Part shown: in pieces, positions 1 through 10,488 of the stretch | Layout of the letters: each line of letters begins with the position of its first letter | How positions within the stretch are numbered: position 1 is the stretch's first letter | Source: Ectocarpus siliculosus | Taxonomy: Eukaryota; Sar; Phaeophyceae; Ectocarpales; Ectocarpaceae | Direction of reading: 5' to 3' | Length of the DNA stretch: 64,000 nt | Assembly: GCA_000310025.1 (NCBI GenBank) | Contig: FN649732.1 | Coordinates: 602,677-666,676, forward strand | Made by a program: the position numbers and the translations under genes | The notes under the pieces: generated by a model | Database searches by the model: none | Told to the model about the DNA's origin: nothing | What the model saw: the letters and a program-made list of their open reading frames with translations, nothing else

Positions 1-565
1 TCCTGGGTTTTTTGGGGGCCCTTCGGGGATTTGGGTCCCCTTTTTTTTACCCCAATGGGGGGGAACCTCCCGTTTACATTTTTGTTGGTGCCCAAAATTC
101 CAAGGGGCAAGTGGGACAACATTGGTTTTAGACATTTGGGAAAAGGCTCAGGGGTGGAAACCGTAAACCCGGGGGGGGGGGTTTTCGCTTTTTTTGGTTT
201 GCAGGAAACCCGGGAAAAAATTTCCCCCGGTAACCAAAGCTTTGGGGTTTTTAGGGGGCCCAGGGGGGGAAATTTCCCCCCAAAAGTTTTCCCCCCGTGT
301 TTCCCCATTTTTTCCCCCCCTTTTGGGGTTGTTTTTTTTTTTGGGGGCAGATACCCCCCCCAGGGGAAACCCCTTTTGGTTGGGGGCCAATTGGGGAGGG
401 GCCCCCAGGGGGCCCGGGCCCTGGTGAAAATTCTCTTCAAACAGGAAAAAATGGCCCCCTTTTTTTTTATGGACTGGGGTTTTTACCCCTTTAACCGGGG
501 TTTCTTTTTAGAACCCCAGGTAATTTTTTTGATGGGGCCCCCCCCCCCCCCCCCCCCCCCCCGTC
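1..565. other. Low-quality sequence at the window edge
   Basis: Nearly every short homopolymer is inflated (runs of 5 to 10 G, C, T or A one after another) and the stretch ends in a C run of more than 20 at about 539-562. Sequence character becomes normal immediately after the run. This looks like base-calling or consensus error at a contig or gap edge rather than biology. Reading frames here, including a 196-codon one at 31-621, are products of homopolymer bias and should not be annotated. Confidence 0.75.
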
Positions 566-866
566 AGTGGTGCCTCTTAGATGGTGCCAATACTTGGTGC
601 ACTCGCTCCGGACTGACGTAAACACCAACGTGCTTTTTTTCACTTTGCCGGTGCCGGTACAGTGCCGGCGAAACGGGCTCACGCTTACCGGCACTACTGG
701 AAGTCACGCACTTTGATCAGCAACGTTTTCCTTTTTCCGCACGCCGGGATGGTCTCCGTCTGTTTGCTCGGTAGATGAAGGCATAGAGACGTCTTCTGCT
801 GTTTTTCTTTTTTGTTGCTGTTGTTGTTGTTGTTGTTGTTGTCGTTGCTGTTGTCGTTGATGTTGC

Positions 867-915
<49 letters not shown>

Positions 916-1395
916 GCTGCTGTTGTATTGCTGTTGTTGTTGTTGTCGTTGCTGTTGTAGTTGCTTTTGTTGCTGTTGTTGTTGTTGTCGTTGCTGTTGG
1001 TTTTGTTTGCTGGTGTATCGTCGCCGTCGCCGTTCCATACCAAGCGCATGAGTTTCTTCCATGCATGGATCGTTTTGTAGTCGATGTCGTGGTTGATGAA
1101 AGGCCGCCGTGGCACTCAAAATACCCTTGACCGCTAGTGTCGCGCCTCGTCTGTTTTTCATCAAAGCTAGCTCGCCATTTTCTTTTCTCTTTGTGTGCCT
1201 CGATTCCCGGAGTATGTCCCTTCGAAGACTTTCCTCCTTCAACCACCACCATCGAAGAGGGGGGTGACGCAGGGTTATTTGCAAGACCCCCTACTCTTCA
1301 TGCCTTATCCCACTTCCGTCCACTGTAAGGTCAACGGTCTTATGACTACGGCATGCGTTTTCATGAGTGCATCCGTCCATACGAAAACAACACAG
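566..1395. other. No gene resolved; repeat-rich flank upstream of the first exon
   Basis: Ordinary unique sequence surrounds a large GTT-type repeat (818-1000). Open frames on both strands here translate the repeat as poly-Asn, poly-Gln, poly-Leu or poly-Cys and are not evidence of genes. Upstream exons of the gene at 1396 may lie here or before the window, but I could not pick one out. Confidence 0.5.
818..1000. repeat. (GTT/GCT)n trinucleotide microsatellite
   Basis: An imperfect GTT array with GCT and GTC variants runs for about 180 bases. The opposite strand reads as CAA/CAG and gives long poly-Gln and poly-Asn frames. No splice sites or normal protein sequence connect it to a gene, so I treat it as a non-coding microsatellite. 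Confidence 0.85.
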
Positions 1396-1842
1396 GTGGC
1401 AGCAGAAGCGCAGAGCGTGAGCGAGGCCTTGGGGGTACCCCTCTATCGCGCCGGGGACAAAATCGCCAAGGTCGAGCCCACGCCGGAGGAAATTTCCGAG
1501 AAGGAGCGGCAAGATGCGGCGGTCCATGCCGCGGCAGCCGCCTGGTTAGAAGGAGAGGGGGGGGAGGACGAGGACGACGTGGAGGAATACGATGAATTGC
1601 AGGGGAGGGTTTTCGAAGTTGGGGTGGCGGAGTACAGGGAGGTGGATTCTGGGAGGGCCTATGGCGAGGGGGAGGGCGAGGGGGAGGGCGAGGGGGAGGG
1701 CGAGGGGGGGCATTTGACGGAAGACCGGGCGTTCCAAGCGGGGATAGCGCAGTATGACGAGGGTCCCCTGCCTCCCGAGGACCGAGAAGCACCGGAGGTG
1801 AGTTCGTGGGAAGAGAGAGGGGGAGAGAGAGGGGTGGTGGGG

Positions 1843-1878
<36 letters not shown>

Positions 1879-2712
1879 GGGGGGGGCGTGAGAGAGGGAG
1901 AGAGAGTGCGTGCGAGAGAGAGGGAGAGGGAGAGGGAGAGGGAGAGGGAGAGAGAGAGAGTGAAGTTGGTGCTCTTCTTTATTCTGGCGTGCGCGTAGTG
2001 AATGGCTCGTTGTTGTCTGTTTCTCACTCATCGCGGATCAGGGGGTTCCATAGAACGAGGCGGCTCGGTGATCCTGATCTCCCTATGGGAGGGGTAGGCG
2101 ACCAGCCTTGAGAAACATGCAGACTTGCTCTCGACGACTCCGGGCGGTCCTATATGAATGCCTTGACGGGAGCCAGGACCGGACTACCAATTAACCCATT
2201 GTTGTTCTTGTTGTCTTTGCGTTAGAAACCGTTCCGGTCTCCGCTCAGTGCCTTCTGATATCCGTACCCTGGACCAACCTACGCAGACGCGTTCCGTGGT
2301 CACAAGCCCAAAAGTACGTGCAATATATGCCCTTCACTTGCCCGTAATCCAAGAACACCCGCTCATTGTTCCAAGCACATTCCCTCATTCTGGATGGTTG
2401 TTTCCATCTCTCTCCTTCGTCGTCTCTTACTGAGTCTTTGCCCACCCCTGTCAGCAGACTTGTATCAGCCAGAATAGATGGGACGAGAACCCCCACACAC
2501 GCCTATCCGCCCTCTCTCTCTCTTGATCGCGTCCGCAGATGTGCGAGCTCATCGAGATGGACGGGCTGTCTCCCTGGGTGTACTCCGACGGGGCTATCGG
2601 GGAAGCCACCAACCCGGGCGTGGTGCAGAGAGACCTCTCCCACGCGGGCTCCGTGAGGAAGGTGGTCTTGGCTCAGCTGGAGTACTGCGAGCAAGAACCC
2701 TCCTCCTCTTGA
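1396..2712 (+). CDS. Acidic protein of unknown function, last two exons
   Basis: Two exons are supported: 1396-1797 (acceptor after ACACAG, donor GTGAGT, phase 0 at both ends) and 2539-2712, ending in TGA. The visible part is about 191 residues. It starts with an Ala/Glu-rich helix-like segment, then an acidic stretch (EDEDDVEEYDE). A repeated decapeptide follows, RVFEVGVAEY near 1606 and RAFQAGIAQY near 1729. A Gly-Glu run encoded by the 12-bp repeat at 1663 lies between the two copies. The last exon encodes 57 residues without low complexity and ends in EPSSS. I do not recognise the family. Earlier exons must lie upstream, because exon 1396 begins directly at an acceptor. The intron (1798-2538) starts with a long GA microsatellite. 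The product is inferred from codon bias, matching phases and clean splice sites only. Confidence 0.5.
1663..1710 (+). repeat. Coding 12-bp minisatellite (Gly-Glu repeat)
   Basis: Four tandem copies of a 12-base G-rich unit (GGCGAGGGGGAG) lie in frame inside the exon and encode an alternating Gly-Glu tract. Units are nearly identical, so length variation between individuals is likely. Confidence 0.8.
1811..1962. repeat. (GA)n / G-run purine tract
   Basis: About 150 bases of almost pure purine (GA dinucleotides interrupted by G runs) start just after the donor at 1798, inside the intron. Such a mirror-sym­metric purine tract can form triplex DNA and is prone to slippage. Confidence 0.85.
2198..2278 (+). 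repeat. Dispersed repeat, copy A (partner at 61914-61999)
   Basis: About 80 bases match 61914-61999 at roughly 85 percent by eye, from a GTT-rich start through the shared block AACCGTTCCGGTC to a GG-C/T-CCAAC end. Both copies lie in introns of plus-strand genes 60 kb apart. No coding or structural signal was recognised. Confidence 0.7.
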
Positions 2713-4736
2713 TGGTGTATGGGTTTGACCTATTGTGTTCAGGCGGCTGCTGCCACGGCGGCATGCTCTTCTGTCTGGTGGATGGATCTGTTCTGCAAAT
2801 AGTGTCTGGTGGAGATGGGGGTCTGCTCCTACGTCAGCATGCTCCTCTCTTTGTGGTTGGTGTTTCTTCCTTTTTCGTCGTCCGGTAGGCTAGGCTGGAT
2901 AGTTAACGAAATTAAGAACTGCTGTGTGTTGTCTGATTCTTCTGGTACGGGTGGGTGCAAGGAAGAGGCGTTTTTCTCGGGAGCGTGTACATAGTTGTTT
3001 CGGTGCCTGGGATGCCCACCGTGTCAGCTGGTGTAGAAAGATTGAAGAACTCTGTTCTTGATTGATAGTGACGAGGGTTTGACTCTGTGTCTCTGTGCCT
3101 GGCGGGGGGCTTTCCGTGGGCTGGAGCACACCAAGAATATTCCCATTTTTTTTTTATCATATGGTTATTCTGTGTCTATCTGCGCCTTACATGTATGTCT
3201 TGTCAGCCGGGGCACGAACAAGCGCAGGGAATTCCAGTGATATCGCGCAAGCTGCACGATTGGAAGCAAGGTCGTCATCGTCGGCAAGGCGACGCAAAAG
3301 TACCCCGTAGGGAAAGAAGCTGTCTTGTTTACTCTCGTATTTTTGTGCGAGTACCCGTGGGTCTTGCCTCTGTAGGTGTTATTCCAGCGCTTTTGACTGA
3401 TCAGCGACTTCTCGTTGAAACGGGATACGCCGTGGGGTTGTTGCGCCTTGAACGAGTAAATGGTGCTTCTCGTCCACTTTGTTTGGTCAGTCCTCGTTAG
3501 AATTGGACTATTTAGCGTGTCAGGGACCGTTTCACATCTCTGGAAGTACTCCGAGCCCCTTGGACTGCTGTGAAGGGATAAAATTTCTGAGGCGTCTGCA
3601 AAAAAAACATTTCTGAATACACACACACGTAGACTACGCATACATACACGGCTAATCACCACACGTTTGTTTCTTGTACAGTTTCTCACGATAACAAGAG
3701 CGGGTTGTACAGCTGTACTACATACAATTTCGACTATGGACGGAAGTGTTCTTGTTGAATTGCTGTCAATAAGTCTTTTCTTCCGTCTACCCCTTGGCTG
3801 GAGTGCAGGCTACACAACAACGTAGCTGGTGACAAATTAATGGAATGAAATCCCTCCTGTACTCACAGCAGTCATCATGTCATCATTTCCAACCGGTTTC
3901 ATCCTTCTTCCGTTGCAGTCCGCCATTTTTTGCCCTACGAGCGCCACAACCACCAACACTTTGTCTAGCTCTCGAGGCCAACTCTCACGATCTCACGACC
4001 GCATCACATGATATTTCATCGCGCGTAGGCGTCGCCGGAGTCCTATTTTCTATTTTCCTATTTTCCTATTTTGTGGGTCCCCACACGCCCCCCCATGAAT
4101 CCCAGCTTTCCCCAAGAGAGAGGGGGGACCTTTTCGCTAGCAGTCCCAGTAGTGTGACCCCCTCACGAGGTTGCCCCGACTGAGCAACCACACCCAACCC
4201 CCAACCCCCTTTCTTACCTAGTCCCGAGTGGACCACCTATGCGGGCTGCTGTGCCACTCCCCGTTGACAACCAAACACAAGACCTCTCCTGACCTGGCAG
4301 GCTCCGCGTTGCGCAAGCCACATCAGGGCTTCAGCAATGTGTGCAAAAGGTATGGATCGCATGCTGCGCTGCGCTCTGTTCCTCCCTCGACCCTAGAACC
4401 CCCGGAGTCACAGTGTTGCAGCAGCATCGCGCGTAGGACGGGCATGCGCATTTCGCTTAGGTAGTGATGATGGCACTGCCCCGTCTGCTTGCTTGGGGCA
4501 TTGGGACTCAAGGGTTATGCGCTTCGTCTATTTCCGAAGACATGTGTGTCATGAGTGGACAAGGATGTTCCTGGCCAACCAAAGAAGAGTGTGGCGCGGC
4601 CCAGCAGCGCGGCCCAGCAGTTCGAATTCCCTTGTGGGCTTGTTTGTTGTGCACAGCCGTAAATAAGACGGGCAGTGTCCTCAAGGTGCCCTCTTGTAGG
4701 GGACGGCTTCGGCTACTGTTGCCACGTTTCGCCGAC

Positions 4737-4740
<4 letters not shown>

Positions 4741-4769
<29 letters not shown>
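4741..4769. repeat. (CT)n microsatellite
   Basis: An uninterrupted CT dinucleotide run of about 29 bases. Confidence 0.9.
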
Positions 4770-4770
<1 letters not shown>

Positions 4771-5317
4771 CGCGGGGGTGGATGTGAAGGCGCCCTTTGT
4801 TTCTCAGTCACCCCCCTGCTCAATGCATACGAGTTGCCAGATGAGATGACTTTCGTCGTTTGACTGCCCCACAACAGACAGATCCAGCATATGATCCTGC
4901 AGAGCTTACACCACAAGAATCGCAGACCCGAATCTGCTGTTGCAGCAGCAGCGCTTCGACAGCTCGGAGGCCTGTGCTCACCACGGATGGTGATGCCCCT
5001 GAGACAACTATAAATACACGTGCTTCGAAGCACAACATAATTTTTATTTCACCCCCTGGACACGACACGACGCGCTGTGCCCTCCTCCGAGCACCGAGGG
5101 GATGGGTGGGGGATAGGAGACAACACCGAGCGAGGTCGTTGTGACACCTAGTTATTTTTCCTGCACCGCAGGGATCCGAATCCCTGGCTTCGCTCACGAG
5201 ACCACCTCCTCGTCTGCGTCTCCGACCCGATCAGTGTCTCGTTTTCGGCTATGTCTTCGCGGGTCTCCATGGTACCTATGTACGAAATGCAGATTTTGCA
5301 CGCCAGATGCACCACAC

Positions 5318-5495
5318 ACCCCTCGTCGACCGATTTTCACAGCCCAATAACTCTGCAACTCAAACAATGAGGGTGCCGAAAATGGCGGTGCTGGAACCGT
5401 ATCGTCGATAACTTTCCGAGAACGTATCGTTTGGTGCTGGCGCGTCATGTGGAGCTCGAGCTTTGAAAATCAAAATCGGTCCAACCTCGTTGTGG
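5318..5495. mobile_element. MITE-like element, copy related to 27608-27832
   Basis: The ends are inverted repeats: GACCGATTTT at 5328-5337 and AAAATCGGTC at 5473-5482. The interior (AAATGGCGG, a GGAACCGT block, a CGTCGA block, GAGCTTTGAAA) is homologous to the reverse complement of the element at 27608-27832 in the CENH3 gene. It has no coding capacity. Two copies in opposite orientation with the same inverted ends fit a miniature inverted-repeat transposable element family. Exact ends and target duplications are not clear in this more degraded copy. Confidence 0.65.
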
Positions 5496-7486
5496 GAAGG
5501 CCCAGGTCGCAGTAGTCGTCACCACTAAGGGCTGGCAGTTTCTTCGTTGAGATTTCGAGAGAAGGTCTCGGAAGAGAGAAGAAAGAGATTCCAAGGATTT
5601 TTTTTTGTCTTGATTGAAATCATTCAAAATCAGCGCTCACAGCACTTGTACCGTTTACTAGGTTCGCTGCCGGCTCTCGCTGACCTAAATCCAGAGCCTT
5701 GGTTCTTGAAACATGGGCTTGACTCTCAAAACCTATCATGTGATGCGGAAAATATGTACAAGTGGTGTTCTTTAGGATTGCACGCGATCCTTTTTTTGAT
5801 CTTCGTTGTCCTCCCCCGCTCGGACTTTTTATGGTATTGGAACGGCGGGACGTTGGTGCGATAACGCAATCTACCTTGATGATGAATATTTGTTTGGTGC
5901 TCGCTACTCTGTGGTACCTGATATTCACAGTAGTATATGCCGTAACGGGTGTTGGACAAGCCACCGCTAGCGTCTTTGTTGACGGAGTCCAGATACGGGA
6001 CAGGCAATACCCACTTCACGGGGAGTGGCGGTTTCTACAGCAGCGCGCCAGCGGAGGTCAAAAGCGAGCGAACGAAGTGCATCATGAACGCAACCCAAAG
6101 CATCATGCGCAGAGAAGCCTGTTCGTCCTCCCTGTGAGGATTGGATGGGTTTCGTCCGCAGATTTTCTGTGCTGTTGCCGTGCTGACGGTCGCGGTGTGT
6201 GTTACTGTTTGTTTGCCATACGGCCGAGTTTTATTTCCCGCGCTGGCGGCGGGGGGTCCCGGGCAGTTTTTGCCCTACGGGTCTCCCCGCTAGCGTTCAT
6301 TCCGCGTAACCCTCCCAAGAGAAAACTCAAGGCAACATAGTACCTGCGGCGTCCTGTCTTGTGGCTTCCCACGGTCCTCGCTACCACCCGCGTGGCGTCG
6401 TTTTCGATGCTGATGCGCGGGTTGTGAGGTTGTGGGGTGTTCAGTGAGACGTTTTTCCCACCGCCGCGTGTCTCCATTGCCGTTACATTGTTTTTTGTGG
6501 TGTCTTTTTAGACGTTCGGTTGTGACCATGTCGGAGCCTGCAGGCGTGGTCTGCTTTTTTTTTTTCTTTTCTCTTGTTGGAGTCGAGCTGACAGAAGCCA
6601 GACGGCGAAGGCCGTGCACGTGTCAGTGCTCAGAGCATGTTTCTTCGTGTGTCCATTTTTTTTTTGACGAATACACGACACTGACCAGCGCATGGTTTAG
6701 GCTGCTTGTTGCGTGCTCTTGACTGACGATCAACCCTCGTCGCTTTTTTTTGGTTCGTTGCTCGAATTTGCCCATGTACTAGGTCCTTTTTCTGACACGG
6801 CGACCACCTGTGGCTTTCGGCCACCGTCAACGATGGGTGTCCCATGCGCGTGCCGTGGACGCGAGATAAGATGTTGACGGCCCCACCATCAAGTGAACAT
6901 TTTTCGTGGTCGGCCAACTTTTGACCGCAAGCACCGCCGCTGTCATACACTCACGAGGGCGTCTCGAGAGTAGGGATTTATCGACGTCGAGAGTTTTGTG
7001 TCCGGCACAGTCAGCGGCTTCGGGAAACGTGAGTACGAAGGGAAAGTTGTGTGGGGATAGAGCTGTTGTAGCGACTCCACTGTAGTGTAGTCGCTGCTTT
7101 TGGGGCGTGGCAGGTTTTGGCTGCGGGGTTCAGGAGGGTCAGAGACGGTGCACGCCGTGGCCTGCACGTACACGCTGTTTGACTTCGCTTTCAGGGCTGT
7201 AGGGCACCTGTCGTGTGTTCGACCTTCCCTACAAATAGCCCCGCCTCCCCCGGCAGGGCAATTTTGTATTCTGTTTTGTACAGGAATTAGTATGGCGGAT
7301 GTCGTTCACGGCCCCAAGTCATTAACCCCCCTACTGAGAGGGTTTTCTATCCACGGTGCACCTTACGCAATGACGCAAAATTAGGAGGCCGATGTGTCTT
7401 GGAATATTTATTCACGTTGACCCTTGGTTGAGGGCGGCTGTTTGTGTTTAGACGCGAGAAAAATCTGAGGATAAAACCATGACATC

Positions 7487-7577
7487 AGAGACCTGTGAAG
7501 AAAAAAAAGCTCCCTCTACTGATGACAAGTGAGGAAAGGCTATCATCCGGAATCAACATGAATCGTCGGAGGTTTCT
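7487..7577. other. Structured dispersed element, copy 1 (possible ncRNA)
   Basis: The core (about 77 bases, 7494-7570) is essentially identical to those at 8585-8661 and 8919-8995. Flanking AGAGACC (7487-7493) pairs with GGTTTCT (7571-7577), giving 7 bp including one G-U. Inside, CCTC-bulge-ACT pairs with AGTGAGG, and TCCG pairs with CGGA further 3', so the element can fold as a three-way junction. It resembles no RNA family I can name. The hammerhead-like CTGATGA lies in a hairpin loop and is altered in copy 3. Confidence 0.55.
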
Positions 7578-7639
7578 CGTGCGCAACCTCGATCTTTGTC
7601 GGAAACGCAAATCTAACTGCCGTTCTCCTAAACCAAATC

Positions 7640-7960
7640 ACAGTCTCTCCACGTACTCGATTCATTAGTCGTGAAGAGTAGTCTGTCTAGCTGGGAGTGA
7701 TCGATCTATCGGTCACTAGAGATTTATCTATCCGTCGTTTCAAATATTGATGAGCCTATCCGTCACCGATGAATCTATCAGTGAGAAGTGACCCATCTGT
7801 TTGTAACACGTAATTGGTCTAGTCGTGTCGGATGATGGTTGTAGTCATCGCGAGTGATCGCAACAGTCGGGACGAGCAATTGGTCTGGTCGTCACGAGTG
7901 ATGGGATCTTATTCCGTTATTGATGATAATTCTATCCGTGACGAGCGATGCATGCAATCG
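7640..7960. repeat. Degenerate minisatellite around a CTATCCGTCAC motif
   Basis: Imperfect units of roughly 25 to 35 bases repeat words such as ATCTATCCGTCAC, GTCACGAGTGATG and GGTCTAGTCGT. A second block of the same style lies at 8290-8500, beyond the hairpin at 7985-8185. No reading frame is maintained. Confidence 0.6.
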
Positions 7961-7984
7961 TTACCCCTTAGCGCATCACGCAAT

Positions 7985-8185
7985 ACGACACAACCGTGAG
8001 TGGGAACCTCCATCCCCCGGTGTACGGAGCGCCACTGTTGCAATTCACAAACGTGGGCGAGATGCAGCGTGCCTGTGACAGTCACTTGCACGGTGCAACT
8101 CGCCCACGTTTGTGAAGTGCAATTAGGGGTGTTCCGTGGACGGGAGGTTGGGGGGTTGCCACTCATGTTCACGTCAACTATCGTG
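7985..8185. repeat. Long imperfect inverted repeat (hairpin)
   Basis: The inner arms pair almost perfectly: CACAAACGTGGGCGAG (8046-8061) with CTCGCCCACGTTTGTG (8099-8114). Pairing continues inward (TGCA and CGTGC blocks, then GTGAC/GTCAC) to a tight loop near 8078. It also continues outward with more mismatches (TTGCAATT/AATTGCAC, ACGGA, AACCTCC, GAGTGG) to about 7985 and 8185. It could be a foldback or MITE-type element, or a young microRNA-type hairpin locus formed by inverted duplication. There is no protein-coding signal. Confidence 0.7.
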
Positions 8186-8289
8186 GTGTGCTACTTGGTA
8201 GCTGTGTGCGTGTATTTAGGGGCCGGTTCGAAGTGAAACCGCTGTTGTTATATTCACAGGAGTGTTGTTTGCTGGAGTAGACATGTGTT

Positions 8290-8500
8290 GATTCCTGCCC
8301 TTTGGTGTCTCGATGGAGCGAAGCATCTGTTCGTCACAAGTTTACGGTCTAGTCATTTATGTAAATGGATGAATCCGTGACCAACGATGGACAGTATGGT
8401 GGATCTAGCAGATGCGTCACATCTCTGGATCCATATCCTTCACAAGTTTTGGGTCCAGTCGTGACCAGTAGCTGGTCTTGCCATGACGTTGCCCACAGTT
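8290..8500. repeat. Degenerate minisatellite, second block
   Basis: Short imperfect repeats use the same vocabulary as 7640-7960 (GTCACAAGTTT, GGTCTAGTC, GGATCTAGCAGATGCGTCAC, GGTCCAGTCGTGACC). Spacing is irregular and no unit is exact. Confidence 0.5.
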
Positions 8501-8577
8501 CGTCGCCGGGCCGTGCCTTGGGCATTCGTCGACGATGGCGGGAACTACCACCTTTCGTTTTAGTTGTGTTTTTGTCA

Positions 8578-8668
8578 AGAGACCGATGAAGAAAAAAAAG
8601 CTCCCTCTACTGATGACAAGTGAGGAAAGGCTATCATCCGGAATCAACATGAATCGTCGGAGGTCTCC
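8578..8668. other. Structured dispersed element, copy 2 (possible ncRNA)
   Basis: The core matches copy 1 almost base for base. The terminal helix here is GAGACC (8579-8584) with GGTCTC (8662-8667), 6 Watson-Crick pairs, so the G-U of copy 1 is G-C here. Confidence 0.55.
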
Positions 8669-8911
8669 GCGTGCCTTGGTATATATCTTGTAGATTACTG
8701 TGTGCACATTCTAGCGGCCGTAGTTTGTAGGCGAGTTTGCTTGGTGTTCTGTGTACTGCTTTGTGCACATCCCAGCGGCAGTAGTTCCTTGCTTCGTAAC
8801 TTGCGCCTTCCTCTGCGCACATCTTCAAGCGGCAACAGCAGCGTGTTTTGCTGTTTTCGCTCGCGCGTTAAATTGCAAGATTGTGGGACAAGTAGTACAG
8901 TCCGGTGGACC

Positions 8912-9002
8912 CAAGACCCGTGAAGAAGAAAAAGCTCCCTCTACTGATTATCAGTGAGGAAAGGCTATCATCCGGAATCAACATGAATCGTCGGAGGTCT
9001 TG
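8912..9002. other. Structured dispersed element, copy 3 (possible ncRNA)
   Basis: The terminal helix is CAAGACC (8912-8918) with GGTCTTG (8996-9002). Two outer pairs differ from copies 1 and 2 but remain complementary. The inner hairpin also differs: ACTGA pairs with TCAGT across a TTA loop, replacing the 3-bp ACT/AGT helix of the other copies. Confidence 0.55.
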
Positions 9003-10072
9003 AGCGTTGCTGCGACAACCCGTTGCATTTTTTATGTGAAGGCGCTACTGTAGTGTCTACGGCTTACACGAGAAGGATATGAACTGAGGCTTGACAAACG
9101 TTGCTCTCTGCGCTTGTCAAGATATTTGTGACATTCCAGTAGACCCTTGATGATGGTATACGCGCGTGCCCTTTTCTGTCATACCAGGCCACGGTGTCTA
9201 CTACAAAGTATATTTTAATTTTGGGAGATTTTATCGTCTCTTCTGAAAGTCGTTCCTCCGAATAGAAAGAATAGAAGCCAAACATTTTGAGCACTCCAGC
9301 TGCTGCTGGTTGTCTTGATTGTCTTGATTTTGACGTGGGCAATTCTCAAGTTTGCGGTGATCGTGTTGTTGATTGTATCCCTCGTACATAATAGTCGCTG
9401 GTGAGAAGAATTCTTGCTCAACAGCGGCCGTGACGTTTGTGTCACGTCTTCGTAGCTCTGGGCTTCGGAGTAGCAAAAAGGGGTGCGCTGAAGAATCAAA
9501 ATGGGAATCTCTCCGAGTAAGCCGTAGTTGGCCCGTCGGTGACGAGAGGATCTTCTTATCAGATCTTGAAACACATGACTGAGCACCCCTCTGATTGTCG
9601 TACAATATTACAACCAGGACCCGAAAATATCCGGCGTGAAGCCGCTGGGGCTTGCGCAACACATGTTGGGTCGAAGCTCGTGTAGATTGGTCGAATCGGA
9701 TGTATGCGTTAATTCACAACTGTTTATGGCGTAAAACGCTGGGGTGTGGTGTGAGGCGAAACGATTTTGTCGCATCTGCAAGAAAGGGGGCTATGAAGAT
9801 TTCGAATATATCTCGGAGCGAGCGGGTCTACTCGATACATAAAAACAGGCCTGACCGCGGTGAAGAGAGTCGAGTCATCCTTACTCTGAGCTTCTTCTTC
9901 TTCTTGATGTCCTTGCATACCTTGGTGGTGAGTCCGCGACACATCCCACCCGGCTCTACACCCGTGATCGACGGGTTTTGAACTCCGCTCATTTTGGGGC
10001 AGGGGGGATAACCCCGGGGGCCGCTTCGAAGCTTCGTGAGTCTTATTTGGCCGAATGTTTGATGTAGGACAG

Positions 10073-10367
10073 CAACACCGAGTCTGCCAACAGTGCACGC
10101 GTGGGGCTACGGCTGCGCGCGACCTACAGACCGCGGAGCTGGCTCGTCAGAGCGAGCAGCCCCGGGAGCTGTAACAGCAACAGCAGCGTCGGGCCACACA
10201 TTCCCAAGGAGGCGGGTGTGCCCGCGACGAGCGAGCCGCAGCGACGGACAGACACAACACCTGTGGTGGTGGCTACTGCGGTGCCGACGTTGCCGGCTGG
10301 AAATGGTCCCAGCGGCCGTTCTCCCATCATCGGGTTTACGAAGTCCGTTCCTGCAGCTGCCGCCTGA
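10073..10367 (+). CDS. Possible terminal exon, reading frame unresolved
   Basis: A GC-rich island follows an acceptor (GTAGGACAG at 10072). One plus frame reads TAARDLQTAELARQSEQPREL and then meets TAA near 10173. A second frame, open to TGA at 10365, reads SVGPHIPKEAGVPATSEPQR and on to SVPAAAA. Each half looks coding in a different frame, so a frameshift (sequencing error or decayed gene) or an unrecognised splice is possible. No family was recognised, and no upstream exon could be tied to it. Confidence 0.25.
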
Positions 10368-10488
10368 GCCCGCTCGCCAGCGACGTAAAGAAAATGAATA
10401 CGGAACCATCGACGGTCCTTGTGTCAATCCGCCGTTTTTCTGAACTCAACTTGTTATTTCCTTGCCGCACCCTTGTTCCCGTCGGCAG

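Larger units (their letters stand above)
2713..7486. other. 4.8 kb without a supportable gene
   Basis: The sequence is T-rich and has no run of GC-biased codons flanked by good splice sites. It contains a CT microsatellite (4741-4769), a TATTTTCC short repeat near 4047-4075 and a MITE-like element (5318-5495). Frames of 100 to 190 codons occur on both strands but have mixed composition, and neighbouring frames do not join. The first part is presumably the 3' UTR of the gene ending at 2712. Confidence 0.55.

Noticed and set aside
694-1284. Three overlapping minus-strand frames of 132 to 196 codons
   Set aside because: They translate the GTT/CAA microsatellite in all three frames and lack splice context.
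8597-8635. Hammerhead-like words (CTGATGA followed by GAAA) in the structured element
   Set aside because: CTGATGA lies in the loop of a short hairpin, the required stem II does not form, and copy 3 changes it to CTGATTA.
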